Shown here piece after piece: positions 15,496 through 23,933 of a stretch of DNA of 44,554 nt (its first letter is position 1; each line of letters begins with the position of its first letter). The notes beneath the pieces were generated by a model. It worked only from the letters and a program-made list of their open reading frames with translations. It was not told where the DNA came from and ran no database searches. Where the stretch lies: contig NZ_FODJ01000009.1 of the NCBI RefSeq assembly GCF_900110345.1, positions 126,251 to 170,804 of the forward strand, given 5' to 3'. Origin of the DNA: Amphibacillus marinus (GTDB lineage: Bacteria; Bacillota; Bacilli; Bacillales; Amphibacillaceae). The translations under genes and the position numbers were made by a program.

Positions 15496-15515
15496 CTATT
15501 AAAGGGGGTGAGGCG

Positions 15516-16415
15516 ATGAGATTAATCTTGGTAATTGGCTTGGCTCTTATACTCACAGTCGGTTTGATAGCATTAAGTCGAAAGAAAAAGGGAAGGCAAC
15601 CAGCAAAAGAGCCAAAACAGTCGAAGCTATTCCAAGCTTTTCAAACCAAAAAGGTTCAAAAAAGTGGTCCAACCGACTATCAAACCTATTATTACACTGT
15701 GGCTGAATATTTATTTATTGCAGCTGTTGCTGGGGCATTACTATTCGTGATTGGCTATGTTTTTTACCAAAGTATCATTATGTCAATCCTGTTCGCTAGT
15801 GTGGGTTTATTCTTTCCAAAGGTTTACCGTCAGCGGATGATTCAGAAACGTCAGAATGAGTTAAGTCAACAATTTCAACAGGCCCTCTTTTCCCTATCAA
15901 CTTCACTTGTTGCTGGACGATCAATTGAGAACGCCTTTGTTGAAGTAGTTAAAGATTTATCGCTGATTTATCCTGATCCAGAGACACTTATTATTAAAGA
16001 ACTCGAAATTATTAACAAACGTGTTGCCAATCGAGAGCCAATTGAGATTGCGATTGAAGACTTTAGTAAGCGAGCTGGTGTTGAGGATATTACTAACTTT
16101 ACCGATGTCTTTATTACCTGTAAACGAACAGGTGGTGATCTGGTCGAGGTCATTCGACGAACGTCAACGATGATTAGTGAAAAGTTTGAGATTCAGCAAG
16201 AAATTTCGGTCATGGTTGCTCAGAAGAAATTTGAGTCCAACGCGATTACCCTAGCACCAGTACTTATGGTTGGTGTCCTAAGCTATTCTTCTGCTGAGTA
16301 TATGAAGCCACTCTATTCGTGGGCGGACTTTGGACCGATTGTGATGACGATTAGTCTAGCTATTATTTTATTTTCCTTTTGGCTCTGCCAACGCATTATG
16401 AATATTAAGGTGTGA
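15516..16415 (+). CDS. tadB: Tad inner-membrane platform protein TadB
   Basis: A 299-residue protein: N-terminal helix, cytoplasmic basic linker, two helices near residues 65-110, then a T2SSF domain (QQFQQALFSLSTSLVAGRSIENAF, FITCKRTGGDLVEVIRRTS) and C-terminal helices. TadB and TadC form the platform that couples the ATPase to pilin extrusion. ATG 15516 follows AAAGGGGGTGAG. The stop overlaps the ribosome site of tadC. Confidence 0.9.
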   Translation: MRLILVIGLALILTVGLIALSRKKKGRQPAKEPKQSKLFQAFQTKKVQKSGPTDYQTYYYTVAEYLFIAAVAGALLFVIGYVFYQSIIMSILFASVGLFFPKVYRQRMIQKRQNELSQQFQQALFSLSTSLVAGRSIENAFVEVVKDLSLIYPDPETLIIKELEIINKRVANREPIEIAIEDFSKRAGVEDITNFTDVFITCKRTGGDLVEVIRRTSTMISEKFEIQQEISVMVAQKKFESNAITLAPVLMVGVLSYSSAEYMKPLYSWADFGPIVMTISLAIILFSFWLCQRIMNIKV

Positions 16416-16420
16416 TTGCT

Positions 16421-17287
16421 ATGAATACTGTGCAAATCGTAAGTGCTGCTATTATTGTTGTTTGCCTGCTGCCTTTATTACTAGCAGGGAAAAAATATCA
16501 GGCTTTTATTGAGCCATATAAAGAACCATTTCAATTTGTCTTTTTAGCACCTGCTGGCTTGTACTTAATTGATAAGACGCGCCTAATTTACCGCTTATCA
16601 AGTCGTCTGGTGGCAATTCAACAAAAAGTTGCTACGCTGTATCAAGCTGGTCGTGAAATCCAAGCCTATACTAAAATGTATCTTGCTGAAATTATTTCAA
16701 GTATTCTCATTTGCTTATTAGGTGGTGCCTTACTTGCGCTGGCCAATGGCGGTGATCAGCGGATGCTAATTCTAGGTGGAATGATGGCTGTGTTACTACC
16801 AGCCATTTCAATAAAAAAACTTGATGACAAAGTTAAGCTGCGTAAACAAGCAATTATCTTTGAATTACCCGAGTTCGCCAGTAAAATTGCGCTCCTTGTT
16901 AATGCAGGAGAAACCTGTCAGAAGGCGCTAATTCGATGCACAATGATGAAGCAAGATGATGACAACCCACTCTATAAAGAGCTAAAGGAAAGTGTGACAA
17001 AGATTCAAAATGGGGAATCCTTTAGTCAGGTGATGGAGGAGTTTAGTAAGCGCTGTGGTGTGCAAGAGGTGTCAGCCTTTACTACGACCATACTATTAAA
17101 CTATCGCCGTGGTGGTGATCAGCTTTCACTGTCATTGCGTGAGCTTGCCCATACCCTTTGGGAAAAAAGAAAGGCAATCTCGAAAACACGAGGAGAACAG
17201 GCCTCTTCAAAGCTTGTCTTTCCAATGGTGTTTATCTTTGTTGCCATTCTATTAATTGTAGCGTATCCAGCATTAGCTATCTTTTAA
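16421..17287 (+). CDS. tadC: Tad inner-membrane platform protein TadC
   Basis: Second T2SSF platform protein, 288 residues from ATG 16421, with helices near the N-terminus, in the centre (SSILICLLGGALLALA) and at the C-terminus, and the F-domain stretch ELPEFASKIALLVNAGETCQKA. The frame also opens at GTG 16412, but that codon overlaps the tadB stop and its AAGGTG ribosome site. It sits directly after TadB, as in all tad loci. Confidence 0.88.
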   Translation: MNTVQIVSAAIIVVCLLPLLLAGKKYQAFIEPYKEPFQFVFLAPAGLYLIDKTRLIYRLSSRLVAIQQKVATLYQAGREIQAYTKMYLAEIISSILICLLGGALLALANGGDQRMLILGGMMAVLLPAISIKKLDDKVKLRKQAIIFELPEFASKIALLVNAGETCQKALIRCTMMKQDDDNPLYKELKESVTKIQNGESFSQVMEEFSKRCGVQEVSAFTTTILLNYRRGGDQLSLSLRELAHTLWEKRKAISKTRGEQASSKLVFPMVFIFVAILLIVAYPALAIF

Positions 17288-17297
17288 GGCTTAGTCT

Positions 17298-17316
17298 AGC
17301 AACCTTGTTGCTTTTA
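17298..17316 (+). terminator. Weak hairpin between tadC and the pilin gene
   Basis: AGCAAC, loop CTT, GTTGCT followed by TTTTACT. The 6-bp stem with a T-run may cause partial termination or stabilise mRNA ends, separating the abundant pilin message from the assembly genes. Weak; no folding energy was computed. Confidence 0.3.
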
Positions 17317-17358
17317 CTAATAAATTTATTTTTTTATAAAATGAGAGGGGAAAGAATA

Positions 17359-17538
17359 ATGAACTACTTACAGGCAAAATTTTTAAATTTTTTACAAGAC
17401 GAAGAAGGCTTAGGAACATTAGAAATCTTACTTATTATTGTGGTGTTAGTTGCAGTTGCGCTTATGTTTAGTGAACAGTTAACAACATGGGTCCAAGGCT
17501 TACTTGATAACATTGGTAACCAATTGCCAGGTAACTAA
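17359..17538 (+). CDS. Flp-type pilin (major pilin of the Tad pilus)
   Basis: A 59-residue prepilin. A basic/polar leader of about 18 residues ends in DEEGLGTLEILLI: cleavage is expected after EEG, giving a mature protein with Glu at position 5 followed by a long hydrophobic helix (LLIIVVLVAVALMF), the hallmark of Flp/class III pilins. The short C-terminus ends GNQLPGN. The frame is open far upstream into tadC, but ATG 17359 preceded by GAGAGGGGAAAG is the start. It is processed by the prepilin peptidase at 24701. Confidence 0.88.
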   Translation: MNYLQAKFLNFLQDEEGLGTLEILLIIVVLVAVALMFSEQLTTWVQGLLDNIGNQLPGN

Positions 17539-17574
17539 TCATAACGTCGTATTTGCTAAGAAAGGAACTAGCGT

Positions 17575-18186
17575 ATGACTACTTTCTTGAAAAAACTAAA
17601 ACAGCTTAAACGAGAAGATAAGGGGATGTTTACGTTGGAAACAACGTTGATCTTCCCGGGCATCTTCGTGATGACAATCGCCTTAATTTTGTTCAGCCTT
17701 GTTATTTATGAGCAGGTTGTCATTTATCAACGGGCGCATTTGATTGCTGAGCGAGTAGCCTTTAGTTGGGATAACAGTAAAAAAGACTTTTACACAGGTG
17801 AGTTTGCCATGAACCAATACTCAACCATGGATGGTGATGGCTTGTACTGGCGGAGTAACGCCATCGGTATGAGCTTTATCCAAAAGGTATTCCCAGGAGC
17901 ACAAATAGGCTCAACAGCAGATAAGCTTGATCGTGCGCATGCTGAAGCACCAGGTATGTTACCCAGTGCAAATGTGGTTGTTGAGGCACCAAATATGGCG
18001 TCAATAAACCCACAAGTAAAGGTTACGGTATCAGGTGACTTAAAAGTCCCTGATTTGGTTGCTGACTTAATTATGAATGGAAGCTTCGAGGTAACAGCCT
18101 ATGCTTCAGTTAAGGATCCAGTCGAGGTTATTCGAACAACCGATTTTATTCTCCACTATGGGGAGAGAGTTTTTAATGCAAATTAA
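17575..18186 (+). CDS. TadE-like pseudopilin (first copy)
   Basis: A 203-residue protein. The N-terminus KREDKGMFTLETTLIFPGIF shows the TadE/pseudopilin pattern (Gly, then a Glu near +5 of a hydrophobic helix) and a helix to about residue 50. The outer part is polar, with no enzyme motif. TadE and TadF pseudopilins are minor pilus components needed for assembly. ATG 17575 follows AAGGAACTAGCGT. A second TadE-like gene lies at 24085, beyond the lipoprotein array. Confidence 0.8.
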   Translation: MTTFLKKLKQLKREDKGMFTLETTLIFPGIFVMTIALILFSLVIYEQVVIYQRAHLIAERVAFSWDNSKKDFYTGEFAMNQYSTMDGDGLYWRSNAIGMSFIQKVFPGAQIGSTADKLDRAHAEAPGMLPSANVVVEAPNMASINPQVKVTVSGDLKVPDLVADLIMNGSFEVTAYASVKDPVEVIRTTDFILHYGERVFNAN

Positions 18187-18220
18187 CAAATGCTTTTTGG
18201 CTGCTAGGAGGGGATAAGAT

Positions 18221-20587
18221 GTGAAGAGGTGGTTGAGAAAATTTAAGGAAGATCCTAAAGGGTCTGTTTCACTATTCTTCATTTTGATTACAGCCATCGT
18301 ATTTGCTTTCAACGCTATTTTAATCGACTATGCACGTATCCTAGCAGTTGAACAGCAAACTGAATATGCGTTGCAGAGTGCTGTCCGGTCAGCTTTAGCT
18401 GGACACGATAGTGAATTGAGAAAATATGGTTTATTTGGCATAGAGGAAAGTGATGCACAAGCTATTTTTAACGAAGTCATTAGTGCAAATCTTGAGGTCG
18501 AACCGGATGATCAATACTTTGACTATATTCAACCGAATTTAGAAGACTACAGCTTAACAGCAAGTCGTCCTTTATCGGACGAGAAAATACTTAAACATCA
18601 AATTCTTGAAGAAATGAAATATAAAGCTCCAATTGAAATTGCAATAAACTTGATTGATAACTTTAGCTTTCTTGCTGAAGCCATGAAAAGTGCTTCAGAG
18701 TTTATTGATATAGCTGAAGCTGTCCAGAAGCCATTTGAAAATCGTGAGGAACTACTTGATAAAAGTGATGATTTCTTAAATGGTGGAGAAGAGCGCGAAA
18801 TTGGCATAAATGATCGATTAGAAAGCTTTCAACTTAATATGAACTCGACAAGCCACAGTGATTATCCAGATGTTCGTTTATACTCTGATATTGTTTATCA
18901 TTATCAAACATACTTAGATACATCTGTGCGAATTGAGCGACTAGAGAGTGAGAATGACAGGTTAGATATAGCCAATGAGCGTTTAGAAGAAAGGAAAAGG
19001 CGTTTAGAACAACAAATTCAAGATCTAGAAGATGATATTTCAGATGAGGAAGATGACGATAGGCGAGGAGACTTAGAGGACGACCTTGAAGATCTTCAAG
19101 ACGATATTGATGAGATTGAAAAAGAGCTTGATGCAAACAAAAAGACAATTGAAGATAATAATGCTGATATAGAGCAAGAGCAGCAAGATCAGGCAACATT
19201 TAAGGAAAAGGCTGAAAAGAAAGCAAATGAAATGTATACGTCAGCTGAAGGCATTATTAGAGATTTAGAAGAAATAAGCAATTCAATAGGGATAGCTAAA
19301 GAAGAAAACCAAAAGATTATTAAAGCTATTGAAAAGGCAGAGGAACAGAGCAATGAGAATTACGGTGATGTGATGTCAATTGAAGGCGATACGCCAACAG
19401 ATACAAGTGATATAGATGATGCCGTTGCAAAGATGCGCGAGGAAATGGAGAAAGTAAAGGATTATCCGTATGAGCCTGAGTATTTTGATCAGATTAAAAC
19501 GCCTCTTGATGAAGCTCTTGAAGCTTTTGATGGAGTCCCTGACATACTAAGACCAGTTAAGAACAATATTAATGGTGTCTCAAAATCTTCATTAGAAGAT
19601 GGCCATACACAGTTGAAAGCGGCAGCAGATACTGCAAGAGAATCTACTACTGAAGGTAGTGACCATTTAACTGGTGAAAGAAAAGACTTTGAACAAGATG
19701 AGAATAAGGAAGAAGAAAATCGAGCCGAAGCTGAGAATAGTAATGATGAGATATTTAATGAGCTGAGTAGTCTTGAAAATCTAATTACTGAAGAAGTTTA
19801 TAATGAGCTTTCTGCTATTTTGGCTAGTTATAACGCACACGCTGAAGGTATAGCAGGAGGAGGTATTGATTATAGTGATGGTTCAAGTAACAGTGCTAAA
19901 GGTGCAATGGGACTATTAGACTCTTTATTCAGTGATCTGGGCAAGGCATTACTAAATGCGCGAGATGAGCTGTATGTTAATGAGTACATTCTTATGTATT
20001 TTGAAAGTGCAAAGCCTAAAGTATCATTAGCTCATCCTGAGAACTTTGAATACAAAAATCGTCAAGTTGAATATATAATTTATGGTCTCCATGAGCCTGG
20101 TGCAAATTATGCTGCTGCATTAGCACAATTGTTTGCGGTTAGATTCGCTGTCAACTTCATTGACGCATTTAAGCACCCACTTGTTCGAGCCGCTACGCAT
20201 CCGCTTGCAGTATTTTTAGCAGCATTAAGATATTCTTTAATGACATCGTTAGAGGATCTTCAAGAACTTGGGAAAGGCGAGCCAGTTCTTTTTATGAGTA
20301 ATATGATTCCGTTATTAGAGTGGAATTATCATGATTACTTAAGACTATTTTTATTTATGAACCCTACTACACAAGCTAGATATAGACGTATTGCAGCGGT
20401 TATTGAACATGATACTAAAAAGAAATTAACAGAACATATGACCTATGTTGAGGGTAATGCTAGAAGCTCAAAACAACTACTTTTCGTACCCGAGATTGCA
20501 CAAATGTTAAATCATACAGGTATTCTGAACGGGAGTGTAGAAGGAAATCAATTTAAGTTTGAAAGAAATGCTCATTTTTCATATTAA
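18221..20587 (+). CDS. TadG-like coiled-coil protein (DUF5702 type)
   Basis: A 788-residue protein. A basic start (MKRWLRKFKEDPKGSVSLFF) leads into one membrane helix (about 17-37), then IDYARILAVEQQTEYALQSAVRSAL, the TadG-like N-terminal signature. Residues about 240-350 form a long acidic coiled coil (ERLEERKRRLEQQIQDLEDD). The C-terminal 300 residues hold hydrophobic patches (LRYSLMTSLEDLQELGKGEP) and end with KQLLFVPEIAQMLN and GSVEGNQFKF. GTG 18221 follows TAGGAGGGGATAAGAT. It probably bridges membrane and wall around the pilus base. Its 3' end is duplicated twice downstream (21335-21484 and 22419-22568). Confidence 0.8.
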   Translation: MKRWLRKFKEDPKGSVSLFFILITAIVFAFNAILIDYARILAVEQQTEYALQSAVRSALAGHDSELRKYGLFGIEESDAQAIFNEVISANLEVEPDDQYFDYIQPNLEDYSLTASRPLSDEKILKHQILEEMKYKAPIEIAINLIDNFSFLAEAMKSASEFIDIAEAVQKPFENREELLDKSDDFLNGGEEREIGINDRLESFQLNMNSTSHSDYPDVRLYSDIVYHYQTYLDTSVRIERLESENDRLDIANERLEERKRRLEQQIQDLEDDISDEEDDDRRGDLEDDLEDLQDDIDEIEKELDANKKTIEDNNADIEQEQQDQATFKEKAEKKANEMYTSAEGIIRDLEEISNSIGIAKEENQKIIKAIEKAEEQSNENYGDVMSIEGDTPTDTSDIDDAVAKMREEMEKVKDYPYEPEYFDQIKTPLDEALEAFDGVPDILRPVKNNINGVSKSSLEDGHTQLKAAADTARESTTEGSDHLTGERKDFEQDENKEEENRAEAENSNDEIFNELSSLENLITEEVYNELSAILASYNAHAEGIAGGGIDYSDGSSNSAKGAMGLLDSLFSDLGKALLNARDELYVNEYILMYFESAKPKVSLAHPENFEYKNRQVEYIIYGLHEPGANYAAALAQLFAVRFAVNFIDAFKHPLVRAATHPLAVFLAALRYSLMTSLEDLQELGKGEPVLFMSNMIPLLEWNYHDYLRLFLFMNPTTQARYRRIAAVIEHDTKKKLTEHMTYVEGNARSSKQLLFVPEIAQMLNHTGILNGSVEGNQFKFERNAHFSY

Positions 20588-20604
20588 AAGAGGGGTGTGT
20601 CAAT

Positions 20605-21243
20605 GTGGATAAGCTAATTAAATTAATGGTGTTATGTGTTGGTGCGTTATTGATAATAGTTGGATGTGGAAATGATGGTGTAGATAGTAATGATGCAGAC
20701 AATATTGTTGAAACACCAGGTGAAGAGGATACAAATGACGATGGGGGAAACACAGGAGATGAGGAAGATGCAGATTCAGATGATTTAGACTCAGAAGACG
20801 ACGCCCCTGAAGACACAGCAGGGTCAAGTAGCGGCTTATTGTCTCTAGGTGAGAAGGGTCTAATGGAAACTGCAATTGGTGATTACGAAATTACAGTACA
20901 TTCTTTTGCATTTATTGACGGGCCTGAAGAGCATCTTTCTGGAAGTCAAAAGTATATAGCAGTTGATTTAAGCATCAATAATATCGGCAACGAAACATTA
21001 ATTAGTGAAGATGTTGCTATGGCCACTATTACGGATAGTGAATCGGGAGGAAGACCAAACGAAACAGCGTTAGATATTGTTGAGCACTTTGAGGGGGATA
21101 TCGAACCAGGCGAAGAGGTATCAGGGCAACTTTTATTTAGATTTAGGGAAGAAGATACTTATAATTTAAGATTTGGTGCAAATCTCTTAGAGTCATTAAC
21201 CAATGAATTAGTTTGGGAATTTAACCTTGATGAAGCAAATTAA
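20605..21243 (+). CDS. DUF4352-like lipoprotein, paralogue 1
   Basis: A 212-residue lipoprotein: hydrophobic signal and lipobox IIVGC (Cys near 24), an acidic Ser/Asp/Glu-rich linker of about 45 residues, then a compact beta domain (LSLGEKGLMETAIGDYEITV, NNIGNETLISEDV, EPGEEVSGQLLFRF, LESLTNELVWEF). The fold pattern resembles DUF4352 immunoglobulin-like domains. GTG 20605 follows GAGGGG. It is the first of four paralogues and the most divergent. Its place inside the tad locus suggests a role at the outer face of the pilus machine; function unproven. Confidence 0.75.
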   Translation: MDKLIKLMVLCVGALLIIVGCGNDGVDSNDADNIVETPGEEDTNDDGGNTGDEEDADSDDLDSEDDAPEDTAGSSSGLLSLGEKGLMETAIGDYEITVHSFAFIDGPEEHLSGSQKYIAVDLSINNIGNETLISEDVAMATITDSESGGRPNETALDIVEHFEGDIEPGEEVSGQLLFRFREEDTYNLRFGANLLESLTNELVWEFNLDEAN

Positions 21244-21253
21244 TCTAGAGAGT

Positions 21254-21319
21254 AAAAGGAAGTGTGACCTCTTCCTTTTCCCTGATACATAAATAGTCTG
21301 TGTATGAGGGAAAGAGAAG
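21254..21319 (+). ncRNA. Conserved 3' RNA element, copy 1 (competing stems)
   Basis: AAAAGGAAG (21254-21262) pairs perfectly with CTTCCTTTT (21271-21279), a terminator-like hairpin. Alternatively CTTCCTTTTCCCT can pair with the downstream AGGGAAAGAGAAG (11 of 13), which would undo the first hairpin. An inner stem ATACA/TGTAT supports the second form. The element recurs after each lipoprotein unit, with changed but still pairing arms. Confidence 0.5.
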
Positions 21320-21334
21320 TAATTTAATCAACAT

Positions 21335-21484
21335 ATGACATATGTAAGTGGAGAGATAAAAACTGCAAAGCAATTATTGTTTGTGCCTGAGATTGCACAG
21401 ATGCTAAACAGTACTGGTGTCTTACATGGAAGTGTTGAAGGTAATCAATTTAAATTCAATAGAGAAGCACATTTCTTTTACTAA
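21335..21484 (+). pseudogene. Duplicated 3' end of tadG-like gene, copy A (49 codons open)
   Basis: The translation MTYVSGEIKTAKQLLFVPEI and GSVEGNQFKFNREAHF matches the last about 50 residues of the TadG-like protein at 18221. An ATG opens the frame, but no ribosome site precedes it. The copy is closer to copy B than to the parent. It shows that the array grew by duplication of a unit starting within the tadG-like gene. Whether it is translated is unknown. Confidence 0.6.
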
Positions 21485-21500
21485 GTCAGGAGTGTATCAT

Positions 21501-22121
21501 ATGAGAAAATTATTAGTTTCAATATTAATAGGTTTTGTGTTATTAGTCGCTTGTAATAATAATAATACACCTGAAGAAAATGGTGAGGAGATAAACGGAA
21601 ACAATCCAGCAGGTACAGAAGATACTGCTCCTGCTGATTCTACCGATGAAGAAGATGAGAGTGATTCAGATGGGGACGAGACAAACAATGAGGTTCAATT
21701 GCTAGAGTTGGGGGAAACAGGAACCTTAGAAACAGCAATTGGTGATTTTCAGGTAACACCAACTAAAATTATATTTATTGAAGAGATGGAGGAAGATGAC
21801 CCTTACCAATCACCTGATAACGGCACGTTTATTGTTATAAGTCTTACACTTGAAAATGTTGGTGATGAGCCAATTAACAGTGGCGAAATCGTACAAACGG
21901 TTAATCTTCAAAACTTAGAAGGTGCAGGTATTCGTCCTTATGATGAATTTAATTCAATTGATAACTTCGAAGGTGAGATAGCACCAGGAGAATTTCTAGA
22001 AGGAGAACTATTATTTGATTTTTCTCTTGAAGATGAGTATGAATTATCATTTGGCGCTGCTTATCTGGAGTCTTTAAGTAACGAAGTATTATATAGAATT
22101 CACTCAGATGAAGCGAATTAG
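21501..22121 (+). CDS. DUF4352-like lipoprotein, paralogue 2
   Basis: A 206-residue lipoprotein starting MRKLLVSILIGFVLLVAC (lipobox LLVAC), with an Asn/Glu/Asp-rich linker and a beta domain sharing LETAIGDFQVTPTK, DPYQSPDNGTFIVISLTLEN, FNSIDNFEGEIAPGE and LESLSNEV with paralogues 3 and 4. ATG 21501 follows AGGAG with 8-base spacing; an upstream extension to 21417 would only read the duplicated tadG tail in another frame. Surface-exposed, tethered by lipid; ligand unknown. Confidence 0.78.
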   Translation: MRKLLVSILIGFVLLVACNNNNTPEENGEEINGNNPAGTEDTAPADSTDEEDESDSDGDETNNEVQLLELGETGTLETAIGDFQVTPTKIIFIEEMEEDDPYQSPDNGTFIVISLTLENVGDEPINSGEIVQTVNLQNLEGAGIRPYDEFNSIDNFEGEIAPGEFLEGELLFDFSLEDEYELSFGAAYLESLSNEVLYRIHSDEAN

Positions 22122-22189
22122 GACTGAAAAGGCATTGAAGATACTTTTAGTGTTTTAGCATTGAACGTACTAAGATAGAAACTTTGGGT

Positions 22190-22330
22190 GTGCTACCATT
22201 ACGGACACGTGAGGGTGGAAGGATATTCTGCGTAATCCTTAAATAAAGGGACGTTGTCAGAGGACTAAAAGGTACCTGGCGCTATACGAACGAAATCCGC
22301 TGGGCATTACACGGAGAGGAGGCGGAATAG
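22190..22330 (+). pseudogene. Remnant of a fifth lipoprotein gene
   Basis: GCTACCATTACGGAC followed by GGGTGGAAGG matches the ATITDSESGGR region of paralogue 1, then a stop and frame loss. The end, from 22290, reads NEIRWALHGEEAE and stop, matching the C-terminus of the paralogues (NEVRWHLNSDDAQ), and TACCTGG just before it is out of frame by one base. It is a broken, internally deleted lipoprotein copy. Confidence 0.6.
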
Positions 22331-22339
22331 AAAATTTTG

Positions 22340-22403
22340 AAAAGGAAGCGTGATTTCTTCCTTTTCCCTTATACATAAATTCTATGTACAAGGGAAAGAG
22401 AAG
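22340..22403 (+). ncRNA. Conserved 3' RNA element, copy 2
   Basis: AAAAGGAAG and CTTCCTTTT form the first hairpin. CTTCCTTTTCCCTT and AAGGGAAAGAGAAG form the alternative, extended by ATACAT against ATGTAC. The inner bases differ from copy 1, yet both arms changed together. It is followed directly by tail copy B. Confidence 0.5.
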
Positions 22404-22418
22404 TAATTTAATTAACAC

Positions 22419-22568
22419 ATGACCTATGTAAGTGGTCATTTAACAACGTCAAAGCAATTATTATTTATGCCTGAAATTGCACAAATGCTAAATAGCACTG
22501 GTGTATTACACGGAAGTGTTGAAGGGAATCAATTTAAATTCAATAGAGAAGCACATTTCTCTTATTAA
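22419..22568 (+). pseudogene. Duplicated 3' end of tadG-like gene, copy B (49 codons open)
   Basis: It has exactly the length of copy A and reads MTYVSGHLTTSKQLLFMPEI and GSVEGNQFKFNREAHF. Between copies A and B, codons 12-48 differ at nine synonymous and two non-synonymous positions (counted by eye), so the coding sense was kept while the bases drifted. No ribosome site is evident. It lies 15 bases before paralogue 3. Confidence 0.6.
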
Positions 22569-22583
22569 TAAGGAGTGGGATAA

Positions 22584-23183
22584 ATGAAAAAAATATTAAT
22601 TCCAATATTAATGGGATTTCTCTTGTTAATTGCATGTAGTAATAACAATGTAATAATTGAGGAAGTGCCAGAGGAAAATGCAGAAGGCAGATCTAATGAT
22701 AATGATTCTACTAAAGAAGATGAAGGAGAGGACAATACCTCTACTTCAGATAACAGTGAAATATTAGACTTAGGTGAAGTAGGAACACTAGAAACAGAAT
22801 TAGGGAATTTTCAAGTTACGCCAACAGCATTTAGATTTGAAGATGAAATTGATGATGGAGATATTAATGAAACGCCGTATAATGGTACTTTCATCATTGT
22901 GGAATTAACTATTGAAAATATAGATGATCAAACTTTATTAAGTGAAGAATTAGTTAAATCCGCTAATTTAGAGAATTTAGACGGTGCTGGAATTGCTCCC
23001 TTTCTAGATTTTAATACGATAGAGAATTTCGAAGGGGAAATTGAACCCGGAGCTAGTATGAGTGGTGAGTTATTATTTGATTTTACTAACGAGGAAGTTT
23101 ATGAGTTTTCCTTTGGTGCAGATTACTTGGAATCATTAAGTAATGAAGTCCGATGGCATTTAAATTCAGATGATGCCCAGTGA
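22584..23183 (+). CDS. DUF4352-like lipoprotein, paralogue 3
   Basis: A 199-residue lipoprotein: MKKILIPILMGFLLLIAC lipobox signal, acidic linker, beta domain with LGEVGTLETELGNFQVTP, NGTFIIVELTIENIDD, IENFEGEIEPGASMSGELLF and LESLSNEVRWHL. ATG 22584 follows AAGGAGTGG. Closest to paralogues 2 and 4. Unlike paralogue 2, it is not followed by a tadG tail copy but only by the 3' RNA element. Confidence 0.78.
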   Translation: MKKILIPILMGFLLLIACSNNNVIIEEVPEENAEGRSNDNDSTKEDEGEDNTSTSDNSEILDLGEVGTLETELGNFQVTPTAFRFEDEIDDGDINETPYNGTFIIVELTIENIDDQTLLSEELVKSANLENLDGAGIAPFLDFNTIENFEGEIEPGASMSGELLFDFTNEEVYEFSFGADYLESLSNEVRWHLNSDDAQ

Positions 23184-23190
23184 TGACTGG

Positions 23191-23256
23191 AAAGGAAGGT
23201 TAATTCCTTCTTTTCCCTCATGAATAAAAAGATTTGTGCACGGGGGAAAAGAAAAA
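23191..23256 (+). ncRNA. Conserved 3' RNA element, copy 3
   Basis: GAAGG and CCTTC form the first hairpin around TTAATT. TTCTTTTCCC and GGGAAAAGAA form a perfect 10-bp alternative. The inner arms differ most from the other copies, but pairing of the outer arms is kept by matching changes. Confidence 0.45.
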
Positions 23257-23304
23257 ACCATTCTTTAAACTATTGTATTAATTTTGAGAGGATGATTAGC
23301 TTTA

Positions 23305-23928
23305 ATGCATAATCTATCTAGATTATTAATTTACGCTTTAGTTATCTTATTTGCTCTAATAGGATGTAAAACTGCTACGGAAGAGGATGGAAATGCTGGG
23401 AGCAACAATGAGTCCACTACGAATTTAACGGAAGAAGAAGATTCGTTGGGCTTAAGTGAAACTGAAACATCAGATAGTGATAATGAGACGACACAAGATA
23501 GTGGTGATTTATTAAAACTGGGTGATATTGGGATACTCGAGACACCAATCGGAGAGTTTGAGGCAACACCAACATCTGTTAAATTTGTTGAAGAAATGGA
23601 TGAAGATGATCCCTATCAGACTCCTGATAATGGAACCTTTGTCATTATTGATATTACGATCACCAATATTGGTGATGAAGGAATAGCAAGTGAGGATATA
23701 TTACTTGCTAGACTTCATGATCTTAGAGGTGGGGGAATGGCGCCATATGATTCTTTTGATTCAGTTGATAATTTTGAAGGAGTCATTGAGCCAGATGAAA
23801 CAGTAACAGGGCAGTTTTTGTTCGATTATTCAATTGAGGATACATATCAGTTATCCTTTGGTGAGTTAGCTTTGGATTCACTAAGTAACGAGGTGCGTTG
23901 GGAGTTTGATTTAGATGAGGTTGAGTAA
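23305..23928 (+). CDS. DUF4352-like lipoprotein, paralogue 4
   Basis: A 207-residue lipoprotein with lipobox LIGC (Cys21), a Ser/Thr/Glu/Asp-rich linker and the shared beta domain (LGDIGILETPIGEFEATPTS, DPYQTPDNGTFVIIDITITN, VDNFEGVIEPDETVTGQF, LDSLSNEVRWEF). The nearest ribosome-like site, GAGAGGA, is about 14 bases from ATG 23305, somewhat far. It is the last array member and is followed by the fourth RNA element and the second TadE-like gene. Confidence 0.76.
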   Translation: MHNLSRLLIYALVILFALIGCKTATEEDGNAGSNNESTTNLTEEEDSLGLSETETSDSDNETTQDSGDLLKLGDIGILETPIGEFEATPTSVKFVEEMDEDDPYQTPDNGTFVIIDITITNIGDEGIASEDILLARLHDLRGGGMAPYDSFDSVDNFEGVIEPDETVTGQFLFDYSIEDTYQLSFGELALDSLSNEVRWEFDLDEVE

Positions 23929-23933
23929 TAAAT

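Noticed and set aside
18834-19199. 121-codon minus-strand frame inside the TadG-like gene
   Set aside because: It mirrors the repetitive acidic coiled-coil coding region and has no start signals.
20618-20875. Minus-strand His/Leu-rich frames opposite lipoprotein 1
   Set aside because: They reflect the Asp/Glu/Ser-rich linker read backwards.
22122-22330. Possible structured RNA or intron fragment in the gap after lipoprotein paralogue 2
   Set aside because: Translated pieces match the lipoprotein family (ATITD, GGR, NEIRW, final stop), so it is a pseudogene remnant.
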